A program made the position numbers and the translations under genes. A stretch of DNA of 53,522 bases from Eubacterium sp. (GTDB lineage: Bacteria; Bacillota; Clostridia; Lachnospirales; Lachnospiraceae): NCBI GenBank assembly GCA_003486385.1, contig DNFT01000006.1, positions 1-53,522 of the forward strand. The letters are read 5' to 3'. Numbering within the stretch: the stretch's first letter is position 1; every line of letters begins with the position of its first letter. Under the pieces are notes generated by a model. That model was not told where the DNA came from. It did no database searches and was given only the letters and a program-made list of their open reading frames with translations. Shown here piece after piece: positions 1-7,877 of the stretch.

Positions 1-75
1 TGTTTTGACCCCAACATCATATCCATATTGCCAATATAGATTCCCGCATACTTTATATACATTCTGTACGCTCAT
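1..75 (-). CDS. Possible 5' end of an unidentified gene running off the left edge
   Basis: An open frame starts with ATG at 75 and runs leftward off the window without a stop (25 codons seen, beginning MSVQNVYKV). A GGAG sits about 11 bases before the ATG, which is a long spacing. The visible part matches no family I recognise. The neighbour at 183 is divergent, so a shared promoter region is plausible. It could equally be chance coding in an AT-rich spacer. Confidence 0.3.
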   Translation of the reverse strand, partial: MSVQNVYKVCGNLYWQYGYDVGVKT

Positions 76-182
76 TTTTCTTTCAGCTCCGCTCTCCGCT
101 TATATCTCTCAATAAATATTTGACGCACTCCTTGCAATGTATTATACTTGTTTCATTAGTTATAAAAAAGGAAAGGTATACT

Positions 183-722
183 ATGAATACAGTAATCAGA
201 TTTACTTCAACACAAAAGCCCGACGGCAAAGAATACAAAAAGATAACCTACTGGAACCGGTTTATACGGGAAAAGCTTGAGACCTTGATTTTAATTGCAC
301 TTATAGCGACAAGCATATCCTGCGGCATATACAGGCTTACCACAGGCACGATGGATACCTTCTGGGCGATACTCTGCATAGTATTCCTGTTCTATCCGAT
401 AATCGTGATAACACAGTTCAACTCAAGCATCCGGTATCACCTCAAGCACCGTGACCCATCCGAATCGGCTCCATGTGAATTCTGCCTGATGGAAAACGGC
501 ATCCTGATTGATGTCCCTGAATGTGATGTACATAAGTTCATAAAATACGATGAATTCACCCATGTGTACACCAACGTGTTCGGCTACTACATGATGTTCC
601 GTAAGAACACAGTTCTTGCCATGATACGCCACAGCGATATACCGGAGGGACAGAAAGATGAATTTGAAGATACTATGGTGACAAGCCTTAATGATACATG
701 CAAGGTCAGCAGATTCTTCTGA
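183..722 (+). CDS. YcxB-like small membrane protein
   Basis: This 179-residue protein has two hydrophobic segments at about residues 35-52 and 59-77, then a soluble C-terminal domain of about 100 residues. That layout resembles the YcxB-like family of Firmicutes, whose function is unknown. The start is placed at 183 because a GGAAAGG ribosome site precedes that ATG; the longer frame from 120 has none. It likely sits in the cytoplasmic membrane with the C-terminal domain inside. It is followed by a palindromic repeat that separates it from the convergent amidase gene. The family call rests on topology and is moderate. Confidence 0.55.
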   Translation: MNTVIRFTSTQKPDGKEYKKITYWNRFIREKLETLILIALIATSISCGIYRLTTGTMDTFWAILCIVFLFYPIIVITQFNSSIRYHLKHRDPSESAPCEFCLMENGILIDVPECDVHKFIKYDEFTHVYTNVFGYYMMFRKNTVLAMIRHSDIPEGQKDEFEDTMVTSLNDTCKVSRFF

Positions 723-754
723 GCTGTTGGCGCAGGGTTAGGTGGATAGGGGTG

Positions 755-816
755 TTGGGACAGGGGTCAGGTCCGTGTCCCAGTTATGGGACATACGGAC
801 CTGACCCCTGTCCCAA
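755..816. repeat. REP-like palindrome with GGGGTCAGG core
   Basis: A near-perfect inverted repeat of about 60 bases lies between the converging genes ending at 722 and 824. Both arms contain GGGACAGGGGTCAGGTCCG or its complement. The same core recurs three times at 20849-20984 and as a fragment near 24190. Repeats with this core are often linked to REP-associated IS200-like transposases in Clostridia and other bacteria. It may also act as a bidirectional transcription stop, but no U-run is present. Confidence 0.7.
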
Positions 817-823
817 CCCCTGT

Positions 824-1558
824 CTATTTCTCACTCATCTGTCTCTTGACCTGCGCCTTGAACAGATTCCACTCATTCTCATAGTCAACGAAATACTTCG
901 GACATTCCTTACCTGTAACATCATAATGTCTTATGACATCCTTATCCGGGTTAAGATTATAGAGTATACAAAGATACGCTGTGAGCTTCACCAGCGATTC
1001 GTATGTCGCCTTGTTATATGCTCCTGTCTCATCCGGATGGCACGACTCAACTGCTATAGTGTCATCATTGCGCTCATTGGAGGCATAGGAAATCTCGTCA
1101 AGCGGAACGCACTGGATAATCTCACCCTCAAGTCCGACGATAAAATGGCTGCTGACATACGCTTCCCCGGTCTCAATGATGTTCTCGAAGTAGCTCCTGT
1201 TCTGAGCTGCCGTTGTGCCCGGATTACCAACGTAGTGAATCACCACAGCATTGACCTTCTTAAGCTCCTTACCGGGTCTTGAGTATTCATTGACCGGAAG
1301 ATAATCCTCCATTATCGTAGTCTTGAACTCCTCAGCCCAATCCGGAAGCTCTATCTCCTTCGGAAGTGTCACAAGTGTAACTGCGGCTCTGGTGCTGCTC
1401 TCCTGCTCATCCGTATGCTCCGCCGTCTGTTCAGTTCCATCGCTTCCACTATTATTTCGGGCAATTTCATTTTTTCCTATATATACCATAATCAGGAGCA
1501 CCAGGGCTATCAATGACAGCCCTAATACTCCTGATAAAATCAACATACCTTTTTTCAT
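824..1558 (-). CDS. Membrane-anchored N-acetylmuramoyl-L-alanine amidase (amidase_2 type)
   Basis: This 244-residue protein has a lysine-led hydrophobic anchor at residues 5-27, a Glu/Thr-rich linker to about residue 60, and an amidase_2/PGRP-like domain from about 105 to 235. It should cleave the bond between N-acetylmuramate and L-alanine in peptidoglycan on the outer face of the membrane. Expected zinc ligands are visible as His in VIHYVG, His in IRHYDVTG and Cys in KECPKY. The ribosome site AAGGAG lies 7 bases before the ATG. It begins 49 bases after guaB, so co-transcription is possible. A short stem at about 1587-1606 separates the two. Confidence 0.85.
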   Translation of the reverse strand: MKKGMLILSGVLGLSLIALVLLIMVYIGKNEIARNNSGSDGTEQTAEHTDEQESSTRAAVTLVTLPKEIELPDWAEEFKTTIMEDYLPVNEYSRPGKELKKVNAVVIHYVGNPGTTAAQNRSYFENIIETGEAYVSSHFIVGLEGEIIQCVPLDEISYASNERNDDTIAVESCHPDETGAYNKATYESLVKLTAYLCILYNLNPDKDVIRHYDVTGKECPKYFVDYENEWNLFKAQVKRQMSEK

Positions 1559-1607
1559 TCAGGTACTCCTTGAAGTTCATTCATACTGTAAATATTCAGT
1601 ATATCTC

Positions 1608-3062
1608 CTACTGGTCTACGCTGTAGTTAGGAGCTTCCTTCGTGATATGGATATCATGTGGATGGCTCTCCTTGAGTGAAGCGGCAGAAATCTTAACGAA
1701 CTGTCCGTTCTCCTTGAGATATGGAATAGTAGGTGCTCCACAGTAACCCATTCCTGAACGAAGACCGCCCATAAGCTGGAATACCGTATCCTCAAGAAGT
1801 CCCTTATATGCAACTCGTCCCTCAACGCCTTCCGGAACAAGCTTCTTAGCGTCTGTCTGGAAGTATCTGTCCTTGCTTCCGTTCTCCATGGCTGCGATAG
1901 AGCCCATGCCACGGTATACCTTGTACTTACGGCCCTGGAATAACTCAAAGTCTCCCGGAGCCTCGTCACAGCCTGCGAACATGCTTCCCATCATACATAC
2001 ATCTGCTCCGGCTGCAATAGCCTTAGTTATGTCTCCCGAGAACTTGATACCGCCGTCTGCGATAACAGGAATACCATACTGCTTGGCAACCTCATATACA
2101 TCCATAACTGCTGATATCTGAGGAACACCGATACCTGCAACAACTCTTGTTGTACAGATAGAACCCGGTCCGATACCAACCTTAACCGCATCGACACCGG
2201 CCTCAATGAGAGCATTCGCAGCGGCACCTGTAGCAATGTTGCCGGCGATAACCTGAAGCTCAGGATACTTAGCCTTAACCATCTTAAGTGTATCGATGAT
2301 ATTCTTGGAATGACCATGAGCTGAATCGATGACTATACAGTCAACCTTAGCTTCAACAAGAGCGTCAACTCTCTCCATTATATTCTTGGTGATACCGACT
2401 GCAGCTCCACAGAGAAGTCTTCCCTGCTCGTCCTTAGCTGATAAAGGATACTTAATCTGCTTCTCAATATCCTTGATTGTTATAAGACCCTTGAGATTGA
2501 AATCATCATCTACAATAGGAAGCTTCTCCTTACGAGCCTTGGCAAGAATCTGCTTAGCCTCCTCAAGTGTAGTTCCTTCCTTGGCTGTTACAAGACCCTC
2601 GCTTGTCATGCACTCGCGAATCTTCTTGTCAAAATCCTGCTCGAACTTGAGGTCACGATTAGTGATGATACCAACTAACTTTCTTCCCTCTGTGATAGGA
2701 ACACCGGAGATACGGAACTTAGCCATAAGCTCATCCGCATCACGGAGTGTATGTTCAGGTGATAAATAAAATGGGTCAGTGATAACTCCGTGCTCGGAGC
2801 GCTTAACCTTATCAACTTCCTCAGCCTGCGCCTCTATGGACATATTCTTGTGAATGATACCGATTCCGCCCTGTCTTGCCATCGCAATCGCCATTCTGTG
2901 CTCGGTAACCGTATCCATTCCGGCACTCATAATAGGAACATTAAGTCTAATCTTCTTTGTAAGGTTAGTTGATAAATCAACCATATTCGGTGTAACTTCC
3001 GAATACTGTGGTACCAGCAACACATCATCAAAAGTAATGCCATCGCCAATAATCTTACCCAT
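1608..3062 (-). CDS. guaB: Inosine-5'-monophosphate dehydrogenase
   Basis: GuaB oxidises IMP to XMP with NAD+, the committed step of guanine nucleotide synthesis, in the cytoplasm. The 484-residue length is standard. A beta/alpha barrel is interrupted at about residues 95-205 by two CBS domains, and the active-site loop GPGSICTTR carries the catalytic cysteine. The flap YRGMGS and nucleotide-binding GGIKFSGD are also present. The start has a GAGGAT ribosome site. A good sigma-A promoter lies 40-68 bases upstream, leaving a short leader with no room for a purine riboswitch. Confidence 0.97.
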   Translation of the reverse strand: MGKIIGDGITFDDVLLVPQYSEVTPNMVDLSTNLTKKIRLNVPIMSAGMDTVTEHRMAIAMARQGGIGIIHKNMSIEAQAEEVDKVKRSEHGVITDPFYLSPEHTLRDADELMAKFRISGVPITEGRKLVGIITNRDLKFEQDFDKKIRECMTSEGLVTAKEGTTLEEAKQILAKARKEKLPIVDDDFNLKGLITIKDIEKQIKYPLSAKDEQGRLLCGAAVGITKNIMERVDALVEAKVDCIVIDSAHGHSKNIIDTLKMVKAKYPELQVIAGNIATGAAANALIEAGVDAVKVGIGPGSICTTRVVAGIGVPQISAVMDVYEVAKQYGIPVIADGGIKFSGDITKAIAAGADVCMMGSMFAGCDEAPGDFELFQGRKYKVYRGMGSIAAMENGSKDRYFQTDAKKLVPEGVEGRVAYKGLLEDTVFQLMGGLRSGMGYCGAPTIPYLKENGQFVKISAASLKESHPHDIHITKEAPNYSVDQ

Positions 3063-3101
3063 TTCATTATCCTCGCTTTCTTAATTTGTATAATTTTATC
3101 A

Positions 3102-3130
3102 ATAGTAGCAAATCCACTTTCAAATGTCAA
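3102..3130 (-). promoter_or_regulatory. Predicted sigma-A promoter of guaB
   Basis: On the minus strand a perfect TTGACA (3125-3130) is followed after 17 bases by TACTAT (3102-3107), 40 bases before the guaB start codon. Confidence 0.75.
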
Positions 3131-3239
3131 CATGACATTTTTAAAATCAAAAACATTATTTTGAAACTTCTATATTTCCTTATACTTCATACACAACATT
3201 TAATTTCATAAAATGCAATGTCCCTGAGCGGTCTTCCGA

Positions 3240-3737
3240 TTAATCGATATGTAACTGTCTCGGAATAATGTCCCTCAGCTCCTTTAACATTCTCTCATCC
3301 GGCTCAAGTACAAGCTTGACCATCTCATTGCCATCCATGATGATAAGCACATACTTCTTGTTCTCCGGGATAAGGGATGAAAAATCGGTACACTTCAGAT
3401 TCCTGTTGTCATACTCCTTTATATACGAAGAACCCTCCGGAGCCATAACCTCGGTCTTTGTAAGGTCATACTCACCCATTCTCTTTCTCTTAGACTTCTT
3501 CATAATCTTATCAATGTACATCGTCTTCTCGACAAGAGCATATTCCCACTCAACATCATTATTCTTAAAATAGAGATAACTGAGGAAAATAATAAGAGCC
3601 ACCACCAATATTCCGACATACGGAATCGGCAGCAGTCCGCACGAAAGCACGCATACAATAACGAGAAGTGTCTGTATTATCTTCACGTTCTGCGGTGTCT
3701 TTCTCTTTACAATCCATTCTGAAAAAAATTCGCCCAT
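3240..3737 (-). CDS. Two-helix membrane protein, DUF6106-like
   Basis: This 165-residue protein has a long hydrophobic stretch at about residues 24-57, probably two helices around a GLLPIP turn, followed by a basic patch (KKSKRKR) and a soluble domain. The size and layout resemble DUF6106 proteins of Lachnospiraceae, which have no known function. It stands alone between guaB and the GTPase pair, on the same strand. A GGAGGT site precedes the start. The family assignment is from memory and moderate. Confidence 0.55.
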   Translation of the reverse strand: MGEFFSEWIVKRKTPQNVKIIQTLLVIVCVLSCGLLPIPYVGILVVALIIFLSYLYFKNNDVEWEYALVEKTMYIDKIMKKSKRKRMGEYDLTKTEVMAPEGSSYIKEYDNRNLKCTDFSSLIPENKKYVLIIMDGNEMVKLVLEPDERMLKELRDIIPRQLHID

Positions 3738-3843
3738 TGCGACCTCCTAATTTCTGCGCCTGCGCGCAGCGTTATTAGAGTAATTATACAACAGACGAAT
3801 ATAAAAAACAAGAAGTGCAATTGTTATAATTCTATGAACTGCT

Positions 3844-4527
3844 TCATGCCACCAGCTTTCTCCTCTCACGCGGCATGTTGTCTATAATCATATCCATAAA
3901 TTTTTCTACATTATACCCCCTCTCAGCCGAATAATACACAGGCATCCTGACCTTCACCCCGGTAGCTTCGGCAAGCCTGTTGCGGACGGATTCCGCCTTC
4001 CTGTCAAGAAAATCCCTTAGCACAATGTCGGGACAGTTCGCGCACTCATTCCAATGCCTGCCCTTCATCGCCAGATCAGCCTGATTGATTGCCACATATA
4101 TTCTGTCACTCTGGAAATTCGGCACTATGACATCGCTCAAAAGCTTGTAGATAGTTCCCATGTCCCTGCCGGAGCCGTCAAGAATGACAACAACCATATC
4201 AATCACTCCATACTGCATATTTTCAAGAAAATAATCCTTATATAAAATATCAACCAAGCCCTTGGCATATTCCTTGTCGCGCTCAACATTGTCGCCTAAG
4301 CCCGGACTGTCCCAGATACGGAATGAATCATTTAATTCTGAAGCCGATATACTCATTGTCTCAGGGGCACAGCCCCTGCCGACAGCATTAACCTCCCTTG
4401 TAAACAATGCATTGATGGTTGAGGACTTCCCGGCACCCGTTTCACCTACCACCAGCACATCCAGCGGACGAAACCGCGCAATTCTCAAATTCGTCTTAAT
4501 ATCTTCCACTCTGTATAATGTATTCAT
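3844..4527 (-). CDS. Era/IRG-like small GTPase
   Basis: This 227-residue protein is a compact P-loop GTPase. The G1 loop GETGAGKS is at residues 28-35, the G3 motif DSPG at 73-76 and the G4-like motif NQAD at 148-151, where most GTPases have NKxD. It is closely related to the next gene upstream (4541-5545): both share APETM/DPETM before switch II, a LDG[SG]xRxMGT block and the AMKGRxW block after G4. It has no C-terminal extension and no membrane segment. It starts 13 bases after its paralogue's stop, so the two are probably co-translated. Cellular role is unknown. Confidence 0.8.
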   Translation of the reverse strand: MNTLYRVEDIKTNLRIARFRPLDVLVVGETGAGKSSTINALFTREVNAVGRGCAPETMSISASELNDSFRIWDSPGLGDNVERDKEYAKGLVDILYKDYFLENMQYGVIDMVVVILDGSGRDMGTIYKLLSDVIVPNFQSDRIYVAINQADLAMKGRHWNECANCPDIVLRDFLDRKAESVRNRLAEATGVKVRMPVYYSAERGYNVEKFMDMIIDNMPRERRKLVA

Positions 4528-4540
4528 ATTTACGCCTCCT

Positions 4541-5545
4541 TTATAATCCGAACAGACTGCCTACAAAACTTCCAACAGCCTTTACCGCACCGACAACACC
4601 GCCTACAATACCACCGACGACCGTACCTATAACTCTTCCCGTGTTTCCGAATATGCTTCCTATATCGCCCCCGATATCAGCACCATCCGAAACGCCGTCC
4701 TTGATGGAGTCAAACATACTCTTTCTGGTTTCACTTCCATAATCAAGTATCTCGTCATTATCAACCCACATCGCCTCGTCATTGTTGACATTGTTTACAT
4801 AGACCGCTCTCTTCTCCGAAGGAGTAGCCTTGACAATATAATAAAGAAGCTTCGACAAGTTATACGGTCTGTTCTGGACGCCGCCGTCCTCCATATAACC
4901 TGCGCTGTAATATATAGGTTCAACCCTGAGACCTGTCGCCTCATAAATCCTGTCCCTCACCGACGCAGCCTTATTATCAAGGAACTCCTTGAGCTGCTCA
5001 TCAGGCTCATTCTTCTTGTAATCCCAGTTACGCCCCTTCATCGCCATGTCCGCCTGATTGATTGCCACCAATATCCTTCTCTCCTTCTCAGGTCCAAGGT
5101 TCGGAATGATGACATTGTTTATAAGCTCGTAGTCTGTACCCATATTCCGGCTTCCGCCGTCTAAGATTACCAGTACAAGGTCTATGAGCGCATTGCCATC
5201 CTTGTCCCTCTCCAAAAGCTTGTTGATAATGTTCTTGGCATGTCTGTTGTCCGCCTCCCTGCCATCACCAAGCCCCGGTGTGTCCCATAAGACAAGGTTG
5301 TCCAACTCGTACTTCTCAATCTCCATCGTCTCAGGGTCCACGCCGACACCAACCTTTGCGACCTCCGTATCAAACAAAGCATTTATGGTGGAGCTCTTTC
5401 CACATCCTGTGGCTCCCGTAACCATAATATTAATCTTCTGCTCCTTCAGTCTCATCACGTTCTTAAGCATTTTTCTTCTGGTGCTCTCGTCAATTCCTGC
5501 ACCCATAATGTCTTCCTGCATTGTCTCAAAAATATCTCTCTTCAT
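4541..5545 (-). CDS. Era/IRG-like GTPase with glycine-zipper C-terminus
   Basis: This 334-residue GTPase carries G1 GATGCGKS at 44-51, G3 DTPG at 88-91 and G4-like NQAD at 163-166. After the GTPase domain comes a stretch of about 60 residues, then a glycine-rich tail at about 285-334 with repeated GxxxG spacing. Such tails insert into membranes or drive oligomer formation, recalling IRG- and dynamin-like GTPases. It is the larger member of a tandem paralogous pair. Its GGAGAT ribosome site is well placed, and a 45-codon ORF lies 73 bases upstream. Possible roles, by analogy only, are membrane remodelling or stress defence. Confidence 0.8.
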   Translation of the reverse strand: MKRDIFETMQEDIMGAGIDESTRRKMLKNVMRLKEQKINIMVTGATGCGKSSTINALFDTEVAKVGVGVDPETMEIEKYELDNLVLWDTPGLGDGREADNRHAKNIINKLLERDKDGNALIDLVLVILDGGSRNMGTDYELINNVIIPNLGPEKERRILVAINQADMAMKGRNWDYKKNEPDEQLKEFLDNKAASVRDRIYEATGLRVEPIYYSAGYMEDGGVQNRPYNLSKLLYYIVKATPSEKRAVYVNNVNNDEAMWVDNDEILDYGSETRKSMFDSIKDGVSDGADIGGDIGSIFGNTGRVIGTVVGGIVGGVVGAVKAVGSFVGSLFGL

Positions 5546-5618
5546 AGTTATTATCTCCTATTATTTATGTATTGTTATATCTTCTAAAACCATCAAGCAA
5601 CTCTGTCTATGTTTTCTC

Positions 5619-5756
5619 CTACTGTTCACCTCCATTTTTGGCAAATACATCTTTTCCACTGAACTTCCCGGAATGTTCCTGTGACCTATCAACCACCTCA
5701 ACTCTCGCATCACTTCCAATTCCTGAACAACTCTTTTTTTCTTTTAAAATACTCAT
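5619..5756 (-). CDS. Small ORF (45 aa) upstream of the GTPase pair
   Basis: An ATG at 5756 follows a GGAGG ribosome site by 7 bases and opens a 45-codon frame ending with TAG at 5619. The product starts MSILKEKKSCSG and is hydrophilic, lysine-rich and without a membrane segment. It lies 73 bases before the larger GTPase gene on the same strand, so it probably heads that operon. I recognise no family. The strong ribosome site is the main reason to think it is translated. Confidence 0.5.
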   Translation of the reverse strand: MSILKEKKSCSGIGSDARVEVVDRSQEHSGKFSGKDVFAKNGGEQ

Positions 5757-6093
5757 ACTTTTTTCCTCCAAATCAACTGTTGTTCTGTTCCTTACACTTA
5801 TTACTCTTATGAAATTATCCTTCGTTCATTTTTTTTAATATTTTTTATATAACAACGAATTTTTCCGGCATAGGCACCCTCCTTATCTGCTGCACTCACA
5901 GTGTGTAATTATTTTCCTTATACATATTTCTCATCAAAAAAAATGCACCATTCATTTTTTTCAAAAAAAAATCCCTAGCCGCCACTTCTATTACATGTGC
6001 AATAGGTGGTGACCGGGGACTTACCCGATAAGCTTAATAAATCATTCATACAGCATTTCTTATCCCGCGCAACACGCGGCAGACTATCATTGA
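5757..6093. other. AT-rich spacer without a recognisable gene
   Basis: This 337-base stretch has poly-A/T runs and no long frame. One oddity is an AAGGAGG site on the minus strand followed 7 bases later by ATG at 5871 and only eight codons before a stop (5845-5871). It may be a leader peptide or the remains of a gene. The promoter for the small ORF and GTPase genes should lie here, but I see no convincing -35/-10 pair. Confidence 0.4.
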
Positions 6094-6127
6094 CAAAAAA
6101 AGACCTTGGAATCACTTCCAAGATCTT
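6094..6127 (-). terminator. Intrinsic terminator of tRNA-Leu(AAG)
   Basis: On the minus strand, AGATCTTGGAAG pairs with a complementary arm and is followed by a run of seven T. It starts 6 bases after the tRNA 3' end. Confidence 0.8.
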
Positions 6128-6133
6128 AAGGCG

Positions 6134-6218
6134 TGCAGTCGGCGGGACTTGAACCCGCACCCAAGCAATATGGACTAGATCCTTAGTCTAGCGCGTATGC
6201 CAATTCCGCCACGACTGC
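6134..6218 (-). tRNA. tRNA-Leu (anticodon AAG)
   Basis: The 85-base gene folds with acceptor arms GCAGTCG and CGACTGC, a long variable arm typical of leucine tRNAs, and discriminator A. The anticodon stem CTAGA/TCTAG encloses loop CTAAGGA, giving anticodon AAG. CCA is not encoded. A promoter lies upstream and a terminator downstream. Confidence 0.92.
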
Positions 6219-6255
6219 TTATTATGTGCTTCGCTGTGTTCCAGCGACATGATGT

Positions 6256-6284
6256 ATAATAGCATAACTTTTTTAAGAATGCAA
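6256..6284 (-). promoter_or_regulatory. Predicted promoter of tRNA-Leu(AAG)
   Basis: On the minus strand TTGCAT (6279-6284), a 17-base spacer and TATTAT (6256-6261) lie about 38 bases before the tRNA. Confidence 0.6.
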
Positions 6285-6486
6285 GTACTTTTTTGAAATT
6301 TTTTCAATTTTTTTCAAAAAATATTCTTTTTCTACAAAATACACAATTTCACTCCATAGCTGCTCATCCGGCTATCATAACAATAACCATAACAATAAGC
6401 ATAACATAAACCCTGCAGCCACTATGGTTTTACCATCCCATGCCGGAGAATATACAAAACTATTTACAACATTTCTCATATTCATC

Positions 6487-6516
6487 TTGACAAATTCACA
6501 CAATAGATGATATTAT
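6487..6516 (+). promoter_or_regulatory. Predicted promoter of tRNA-Leu(CAG)
   Basis: TTGACA (6487-6492), an 18-base spacer and TATTAT (6511-6516) precede the tRNA at 6568. The rest of the 349-base gap between the two tRNA genes is AT-rich and shows no gene. Confidence 0.6.
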
Positions 6517-6567
6517 ATAAAAGCTTCATTGAGCAGAGCTTATCTGTTCAGAATCATATATTGATAT

Positions 6568-6651
6568 GCAGTCGTGGCGAAATTGGCACACGCGCATGAT
6601 TCAGGTTCATGTGGACTTACGTCCATGAGGGTTCAACTCCCTTCGACTGCA
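6568..6651 (+). tRNA. tRNA-Leu (anticodon CAG)
   Basis: The acceptor arms GCAGTCG and CGACTGC are the same as in the divergent tRNA-Leu. The stem CATGA/TCATG encloses loop TTCAGGT, giving anticodon CAG. The long variable arm and discriminator A fit leucine. CCA is not encoded. It is the last core gene before the CRISPR array. Confidence 0.92.
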
Positions 6652-6659
6652 TTAACAAA

Positions 6660-6700
6660 AATCCTCAAATGCTTATCAGGCAGGCATTTGAGGATTTTTT
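6660..6700 (+). terminator. Intrinsic terminator of tRNA-Leu(CAG)
   Basis: AATCCTCAAATGC and its exact complement form a 13-bp stem around an 11-base loop, followed by TTTTTT. Confidence 0.88.
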
Positions 6701-6912
6701 GTGGTTTGAAGAATTTTTTCTGCCTAATCTCCAGGAAATATGTTGATTTTCAATCCATAAAAGCATAGGTTAGACAGTGTGCTGATATAAAACCTACATA
6801 TTTATGTTGTATTTTTATGGATTCTGCACTATAATATTGGAAGTGAGATGGAATATCGAATAAACATGATTAAAAAATAAATGTTTTTCTACAATATTTC
6901 AACATAATTGTA

Positions 6913-7412
6913 GCTACAATTCGCGCCCCTTGCGGGGACTGTAACTGTAAGGAATTTCTTCTTTTAACTTGCTCTGGCGCTACAATTCGCGCCCCTTGCG
7001 GGGACTGTAACTTTGTTATTGCTATCATTTCTTGCTCTTTCAATGCTACAATTCGCGCCCCTTGCGGGGACTGTAACTCAAACATTCCTATGGTGGCAAT
7101 ACCGACTGCTGCTACAATTCGCGCCCCTTGCGGGGACTGTAACGTTTATACATTAAGTACTTTTGAATTTGTTACAGGCTACAATTCACGCCCCTTGCGG
7201 GGACTGTAACAGCATACATTTTAGATTTCAAAATAAATATTACGCTACAATTCGCGCCCCTTGCGGGGACTGTAACCCAACATAATGCAGCCATTATCGT
7301 ATTCTTTTACGCTACAATTCGCGCCCCTTGCGGGGACTGTAACATTTCTGGTTTGGCATATGTAGATACATCTATTCCTGCTGCTATTCGCGCCCCTTGC
7401 GGGGACTACGAT
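6913..7412 (-). CRISPR. CRISPR array: 7 good repeats plus 1 degenerate, spacers 33-36 nt
   Basis: Repeats of 33 bases start at 6913, 6979, 7045, 7111, 7178, 7244 and 7311. They are identical apart from one G-to-A change in the repeat at 7178. The eighth unit (7380-7412) is altered at both ends. Spacers are 33, 33, 33, 34, 33 and 34 bases, then a 36-base interval. On the minus strand each repeat begins GTTACAGTCCCC, forms a CCCC-GCAA-GGGG hairpin with a GNRA-type loop and ends in AATTGTAGC, close to the ATTGAAAC handle common in type III. This supports transcription leftward, the same way as the cas genes, with Cas6 as processing enzyme. Confidence 0.97.
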
Positions 7413-7513
7413 GAATCTGCCTCTGTTTCTAGTGAAGCATGCGATATGTACCCACTCAGATAGGCTGCTTTTTCATAATGTGCATTATCACAAGCAGCTT
7501 GTTAATCACACAG

Positions 7514-7584
7514 CAATAAAAAGAGCCTCCACCCACAGCCGGCATCGTGAATCCGCCAATTGCTGTAGGTAAAGGCTCTTTTAT
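7514..7584 (-). terminator. Long hairpin terminator after the cas2 remnant
   Basis: On the minus strand AAAGAGCC...TACCTACAGC pairs with GCTGTGGGT...GGCTCTTT around a loop of about 20 bases, followed by TTTTTATT. It ends the cas transcript shortly after the cas2 stop codon and separates it from the array. A second strong hairpin (7464-7498, arms GCTGCTT/AAGCAGC) follows without a T-run. Confidence 0.65.
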
Positions 7585-7595
7585 TTCGTGGACAT

Positions 7596-7844
7596 TCACA
7601 GGACGTAGTCCAACATCTGTGCTGTTGTCTTTTGCCTGCCAATGCATATTATTCTGTTGTTATAATTATTTCCCAGGACATAGAAACGTACCGTGTCCAT
7701 ATCGGTTTTTATGGTTTGATTGAGTAACATTGCCAGCTCTGTCAATTGGGCGTTGTCAAGATTACATTCATATACCGATTTTTGCACCGGGCATCCCCAT
7801 TTCATGCATATTCGCCTGACTTTGTCTAAACGGCTGCGCCCTTT
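7596..7844 (-). pseudogene. cas2: cas2 remnant lacking its 5' end
   Basis: The frame encodes RLDKVRRIC, then WGCPVQKSVYECNLDN, then RFYVLGNN, the core of the Cas2 family, which forms the Cas1-Cas2 spacer integrase. Cas2 normally begins with about 14 more residues, including the first beta strand and the conserved YD(I/V) aspartate. Here the frame opens into a CRISPR repeat (7845-7877) at that point, with no start codon until an internal ATG at 7805. A protein started there would lack the first strand and the aspartate. No cas1 is present. It looks inactivated by recombination between a repeat and the gene. Confidence 0.8.
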
Positions 7845-7877
7845 GCTACAATTCGCACCCCTAACGGGGACAATAAC
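7845..7877 (-). repeat. Solitary diverged CRISPR repeat abutting cas2 remnant
   Basis: This 33-base unit matches the array repeat at most positions. It keeps the AATTGTAGC end and the CCCC/GGGG stem, although the loop is GTTA instead of GCAA. It touches the first retained codon of cas2 on one side. On the other side is a 36-base segment resembling the last interval of the main array. It appears to be a fossil of a second array. Confidence 0.85.

Noticed and set aside
698..1282. 194-aa frame on the plus strand
   Set aside because: Antisense to the amidase gene and starting in the REP-like repeat; no family features.
3062..3101. Purine riboswitch before guaB
   Set aside because: The predicted promoter leaves a leader of only about 30 bases, too short for the aptamer.
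6870..7085. Frame encoding the repeated peptide LQSPQGARIVA
   Set aside because: It is the translation of CRISPR repeats, whose 66-base period keeps the frame open; not a protein gene.
7456..7647. 63-aa frame on the minus strand
   Set aside because: It overlaps the cas2 remnant and runs through the terminator hairpin; no ribosome site.
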